64,000 bases of DNA from Labedella gwakjiensis (lineage in GTDB: Bacteria; Actinomycetota; Actinomycetes; Actinomycetales; Microbacteriaceae): positions 2,542,001 through 2,606,000 of the forward strand of contig NZ_PYAU01000001.1 in NCBI RefSeq assembly GCF_003014675.1, written 5' to 3'. Shown here piece by piece: positions 61,220 through 64,000 of this stretch. The notes under the pieces are model-generated. The model had not been told where the DNA came from and ran no database searches. It saw only the letters and a program-made list of their open reading frames with translations. How positions within the stretch are numbered: position 1 is the stretch's first letter; every line of letters starts with the position of its first letter. A program made the position numbers and the translations under genes.

Positions 61220-61959
61220 GCTGGTGCTCCTTCGGTGGATGCCGCGGTCACGAGCGCGGCGAACAAGCGGGGGTCGGCGAGGTCCTCCTCGGGGTGCCAC
61301 TGCACCGCGACGACGAAGCGCGAGTCGGGCGCCTCGATCGCCTCGATCACACCGTCGGAGGTGACCGCGGACCTCACGAGTCCGGCGCCGAGCTCATCGA
61401 TCGCCTGGTGGTGGTACACCGTGGCGGTGACGGAGCCGCCGAGGATCGCCGCCAGTCGTGTCGCGGGGGCGACCTCCGCCTCGACGGTCGAGAAGATGCC
61501 GCCGCCGAGCTGATAGCGCTCGTGCCCGACGACGTCGGGGAGGTGCTGGTGGAGGGAGCCGCCGCGCAGGACGTTCAGCACCTGTGCGCCCCGGCAGATC
61601 CCGAGGACGGGCAGGTCGACCTCGAGCGCATGCTCGAGGAGCGCGAACTCCCATGCGTCGCGGTCACGTCGTGGCTCGTCGGTGAGGGCGTGCGCCGACT
61701 GACCGTACCGAGCGGGATCCACGTCCTTGCCTCCCGTGAGGACGAGCCCGTCGAGGCCGTCGATCACGCGCGCGAGACTCGCGGGGTCGACCGGCTGCGG
61801 TGGCAGGAGCACGACGGTGCCGCCGGCTCGCGTGACCGACTCGATGTAGGCGTTCGGGAGGAAGGACGCCGGCGTGTCCCACACGCCGCACGACGCCTGC
61901 TCGAGGTACGTCGTGACCCCGATGACGGGACGGCGTGATTCAGAGTCGTTCGAAACCAC
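61216..61959 (-). CDS. puuD: Class I glutamine amidotransferase-like gamma-glutamyl hydrolase (PuuD type)
   Basis: This 247-residue hydrolase has the class I amidotransferase triad: nucleophile C122 in GICRGAQVLNV, H222 and E224 in WHPEED. The N-terminal PVIGVTTYLE and LVLTGGKDVDPARYG match the gamma-glutamyl-GABA hydrolase PuuD. The family cleaves gamma-glutamyl-amino acids back to glutamate. The GTG at 61959 overlaps the preceding synthetase gene by 20 bases. Next gene overlaps its stop. Here it would do the last step of the gamma-glutamyl route. Confidence 0.9.
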   Translation of the reverse strand: MVSNDSESRRPVIGVTTYLEQASCGVWDTPASFLPNAYIESVTRAGGTVVLLPPQPVDPASLARVIDGLDGLVLTGGKDVDPARYGQSAHALTDEPRRDRDAWEFALLEHALEVDLPVLGICRGAQVLNVLRGGSLHQHLPDVVGHERYQLGGGIFSTVEAEVAPATRLAAILGGSVTATVYHHQAIDELGAGLVRSAVTSDGVIEAIEAPDSRFVVAVQWHPEEDLADPRLFAALVTAASTEGAPA

Positions 61960-63304
61960 GGACCCGCTCCCAGTCGGTGACGGCGGAGTCGAACGCGCGT
62001 TGCTCGACCGCCGCGGCGTTCAGGTAGTGGGCGACGACCTCCTCGCCGAACGCCTCCTTCGCCACGTCGGACGCCGCGAAGAGCTCGGCCGCCTCGCGAA
62101 GGGTCGACGGCACGCGCTCGGCGTCGCTCTCGTACGCGTTGCCCGCGAGCGGGTCGCCGAGCTCGAGCTCCTGGTCGATCCCGTGCAGCCCGCCGGCGAT
62201 GAGTGCGGCGACGGCCAGGTACGGGTTCACGTCGCCGCCCGGCACGCGGTTCTCCATCCGCATGGACGGTCCGTGACCGACGACGCGAACGGAGCACGTG
62301 CGGTTGTCGAAGCCCCAGGCCACAGCGGTCGGAGCGAAGCTGCCGTCCGCGTAGCGCTTGTACGAGTTGATGTTGGGCGCGAGGAAGAGCGTCAGCTCGC
62401 GGAGGGTCGCGAGCTGACCGGCGACGAAGTGCCGGAAGAGTCGGGACATGCCGTCGGGCTCCGCGTCGTCGGCGAAGACGAACGACCCGTCGGTCCCGCG
62501 GAGCGACAGGTGGATGTGGCAGCTGTTCCCCTCCCGCTCGTTGAACTTGGCCATGAAGGTGAGGCTCTTCCCGTGTGCCTCCGCGATCTCCTTCGCCCCG
62601 TTCTTGTAGACGGAGTGGTTGTCGCACGTGCCGAGGGCATCGGTGTAGCGGAAGGCGATCTCCTGCTGGCCGAGATTGCACTCTCCCTTGACGCCCTCGC
62701 AGTACATGCCGGCGCCGTCCATGCTCACGCGGATGTCGCGCAGGAGGGGCTCCATGCGTGTGGACGCCTGGAGCGCGTAGTCGATGTTGTAGTCGGTGGC
62801 GGGGGTGAGGTCGCGGTAGCCCCGCTTCCAGGCCTCGCGGTAGCCGTCGTCGAACACGATGAACTCGAGTTCCGTGCCCACGAACGGTGCGAGTCCCCGT
62901 TCGGCGAGCCTCTCGATCTGGCGCTGCAGGATGCGCCGGGGCGACTGCTCGACGGCCCTCTCGTCGAGCCAGTGGAGGTCGGCGGTCACGAGCGCGGTGC
63001 CGCGCAGCCACGGGGTGAGACGGAGGGTGTCGAGGTCGGGGATCATCGCCATGTCGCCGTATCCCGTCTCCCAGCTCGACATCGAGTAGCCCGCGACGGT
63101 GTTCATCTCGACGTCGACGGCGAGGAGGTAGTTGCAGCACTCGGCCCCGTGCGCGGCGACCTCCTCCATGAAGAGTCGGGCGGAGACGCGCTTGCCGACG
63201 AGTCGGCCCTGCATGTCGGTGAACGCCACGATGACCGTGTCGATCTGACCCGTCCCGGTCAACTCGCCGAGGCGTTCGAGGGTGAGGTTTCCGGTTGATG
63301 CCAT
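61940..63304 (-). CDS. Glutamine synthetase-family gamma-glutamyl-amine ligase
   Basis: This 454-residue protein is a glutamine-synthetase homologue with the usual beta-grasp and catalytic domains: VTADLHWLDERAV, PFVGTELEFIVFD, YCEGVKGECNLGQQEI, CHIHLSLRGTDGS and MRMENRVPGGDVNPYL. It is shorter in the adenylylation loop region than GlnA and lies with a gamma-glutamyl hydrolase, so it likely ligates glutamate to an amine rather than ammonia, like PuuA, IpuC or streptomycete GlnA4 (known to use ethanolamine). The ATG has GGGAG eight bases away. It heads the operon of six overlapping genes down to the GntR gene. Confidence 0.9.
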   Translation of the reverse strand: MASTGNLTLERLGELTGTGQIDTVIVAFTDMQGRLVGKRVSARLFMEEVAAHGAECCNYLLAVDVEMNTVAGYSMSSWETGYGDMAMIPDLDTLRLTPWLRGTALVTADLHWLDERAVEQSPRRILQRQIERLAERGLAPFVGTELEFIVFDDGYREAWKRGYRDLTPATDYNIDYALQASTRMEPLLRDIRVSMDGAGMYCEGVKGECNLGQQEIAFRYTDALGTCDNHSVYKNGAKEIAEAHGKSLTFMAKFNEREGNSCHIHLSLRGTDGSFVFADDAEPDGMSRLFRHFVAGQLATLRELTLFLAPNINSYKRYADGSFAPTAVAWGFDNRTCSVRVVGHGPSMRMENRVPGGDVNPYLAVAALIAGGLHGIDQELELGDPLAGNAYESDAERVPSTLREAAELFAASDVAKEAFGEEVVAHYLNAAAVEQRAFDSAVTDWERVRGFERL

Positions 63305-63320
63305 GGCTGCTCCCGCCGCG

Positions 63321-63432
63321 TAATGGACTGATCTCGACCATTAGAACACATGACATCCCGCGCCGAGGCTCGGAGTTTTACATGCTGTTTACATCCAAAG
63401 GTTGGCTGAGCCGACCAATATGGGAATAGTCT
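63321..63432. promoter_or_regulatory. Divergent promoter/operator region of the catabolic operon and permease
   Basis: TAATGG (63321-63326) and CCATTA (63338-63343) form an inverted repeat with an 11-base spacer close to the ligase start. TTTACAT occurs twice, at 63377-63383 and 63388-63394, 11 bases apart. GGTTGGCT-G-AGCCGACC (63400-63416) is a 17-base palindrome with one mismatch; it overlaps TTGGCT (63402-63407), which with AATAGT (63425-63430, spacer 17) makes a permease promoter. Regulation by the GntR protein is likely but not shown. Confidence 0.6.
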
Positions 63433-63495
63433 CTGCTGCAATCGGGCCACGGTCCCGACGAGCCCCACGTCAACGACACGAAGGAAGAGAAGCCG

Positions 63496-64000
63496 ATGGC
63501 CGCAGCAGACAAGCTGAGCGTCTCAGGAGTCACCTACAGTCACGCGGAAGACGGATACTTCGAGAAGCGCCGCCTCAAGCGCACGGCCGGCTTCTGGGGG
63601 ATCTGGGGAATCGGGATCGCCGCGGTGATCTCCGGAGACTTCTCGGGCTGGAACGGGGGACTCGCGGTAGCCGGCTGGGGCGGTCTCGTGCTCGCCTTCG
63701 GTCTCGTGATCGTCATGTTCCTCCTGATGATCAACAGCATCGCGGAGATGGCCGCAGCCATGCCGCACACAGGTGGCGCCTACTCGTTCGCTCGGGCGGC
63801 GATGGGTCCGTGGGGCGGTTTCGTCACGGGCTTCGCCGAGACGATCGAGTACGTCATGACGACGGCCGTCGTCACCTACTTCTCCGCGCAGTACGCCGAC
63901 CAGATCCTCGACACGCTCGTGGGCGTGAGCCTGCAGGAGCAGAGCATGATGTGGGTCTGGTGGCTCATCCTCTACGTCCTGTTCGTGGGCCTCAACTCGA
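63496..64000 (+). CDS. APC-family permease, ethanolamine permease-like (C-terminus beyond window)
   Basis: 168 residues are present; the rest lies past the window. The N-terminus has a cytoplasmic stretch EKRRLKRTAGFWGIWGIGIA, then AAVISGDFSGWNGGLAVAGW, the motif of ethanolamine permeases within the APC superfamily, and GGAYSFARAAMGPWGGFVTGFAE, the first APC signature. Four membrane segments are visible. GGAAGAG precedes the ATG by about five bases. Divergent from the ligase gene and likely regulated with it, it would bring in the amine that the ligase uses. Confidence 0.86.
   Translation, partial: MAAADKLSVSGVTYSHAEDGYFEKRRLKRTAGFWGIWGIGIAAVISGDFSGWNGGLAVAGWGGLVLAFGLVIVMFLLMINSIAEMAAAMPHTGGAYSFARAAMGPWGGFVTGFAETIEYVMTTAVVTYFSAQYADQILDTLVGVSLQEQSMMWVWWLILYVLFVGLNS

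Noticed and set aside
1-64000. tRNA or rRNA genes, insertion sequences, integrase or phage genes
   Set aside because: None was recognised on reading both strands; a tRNA scan would be needed to exclude a tRNA in a short gap.

Overview
The window is about 70% GC, with ATG/GTG/TTG starts, many 1-4 base stop/start overlaps, WhiB and MtrA/MtrB/LpqB genes, and a recurring TANNNT box 6-10 bases before start codons. These point to an actinobacterium, most likely Microbacteriaceae (Clavibacter/Rathayibacter/Curtobacterium-like). That family call is inference from gene content; no rRNA is present to confirm it.

Region 1 (1-31.9 kb) is a large cell-surface polysaccharide locus. It starts with the end of a secreted CAP-domain protein, then has two dTDP-rhamnose genes (rfbC, rfbA), a polyprenyl-phosphate-type GT2, a GT4, an AglD/YbhN-like membrane protein and two divergent paralogous GT-C-type membrane proteins. 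A Wzm/Wzt ABC exporter with a carbohydrate-binding tail follows, then several GT2 enzymes, two RgpF-family proteins (one fused to a WbsX domain), a GT2-GT4 fusion, ugd (UDP-glucuronate) and two tandem O-antigen ligase/polymerase-like proteins. Mixed in are two secreted wall-associated proteins (a lysozyme-like protein with five repeats; a CWB2 x3 + beta-lactamase-like + SH3 protein), an acyl-CoA dehydrogenase and manA. No rfbB or rfbD lies in the window, so dTDP-rhamnose synthesis must be completed elsewhere.

Region 2 (30.9-32.6 kb) holds a GlxA-type regulator with a striking TGGCA/TGCCA operator array, a 44-residue membrane peptide and five tandem 69-bp repeats.

Region 3 (32.6-57.5 kb) is a conserved actinobacterial core block: whiB2-like, giant GT2 membrane protein, DUF5719 protein, metallopeptidase-family protein, DUF3499, phosphomannomutase, ahcY, then RDD, SpoIIM-like, DUF58, MoxR, DUF4350, DUF4129 and a glycine/glutamine-rich membrane protein, and finally mtrA-mtrB-lpqB, comF and hpf. 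It parallels the whiB2-to-hpf neighbourhood known in Mycobacterium tuberculosis. A small cassette (winged-helix repressor, MFS exporter, aquaporin) interrupts the RDD/SpoIIM/DUF58/MoxR set. The secA gene that usually follows hpf is not next to it here.

Region 4 (57.5-64 kb) lies behind a perfect 16-bp hairpin. It is a PadR regulator plus a catabolic operon: glutamine-synthetase-like ligase, class I amidotransferase hydrolase, aldehyde dehydrogenase, short-chain dehydrogenase and FadR-type regulator, divergent from an ethanolamine-permease-like transporter. Together these could import an amino alcohol, gamma-glutamylate it, oxidise alcohol to aldehyde to acid, and hydrolyse the product to an amino acid plus glutamate. 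No rRNA, tRNA, CRISPR array, insertion sequence or prophage gene was seen.
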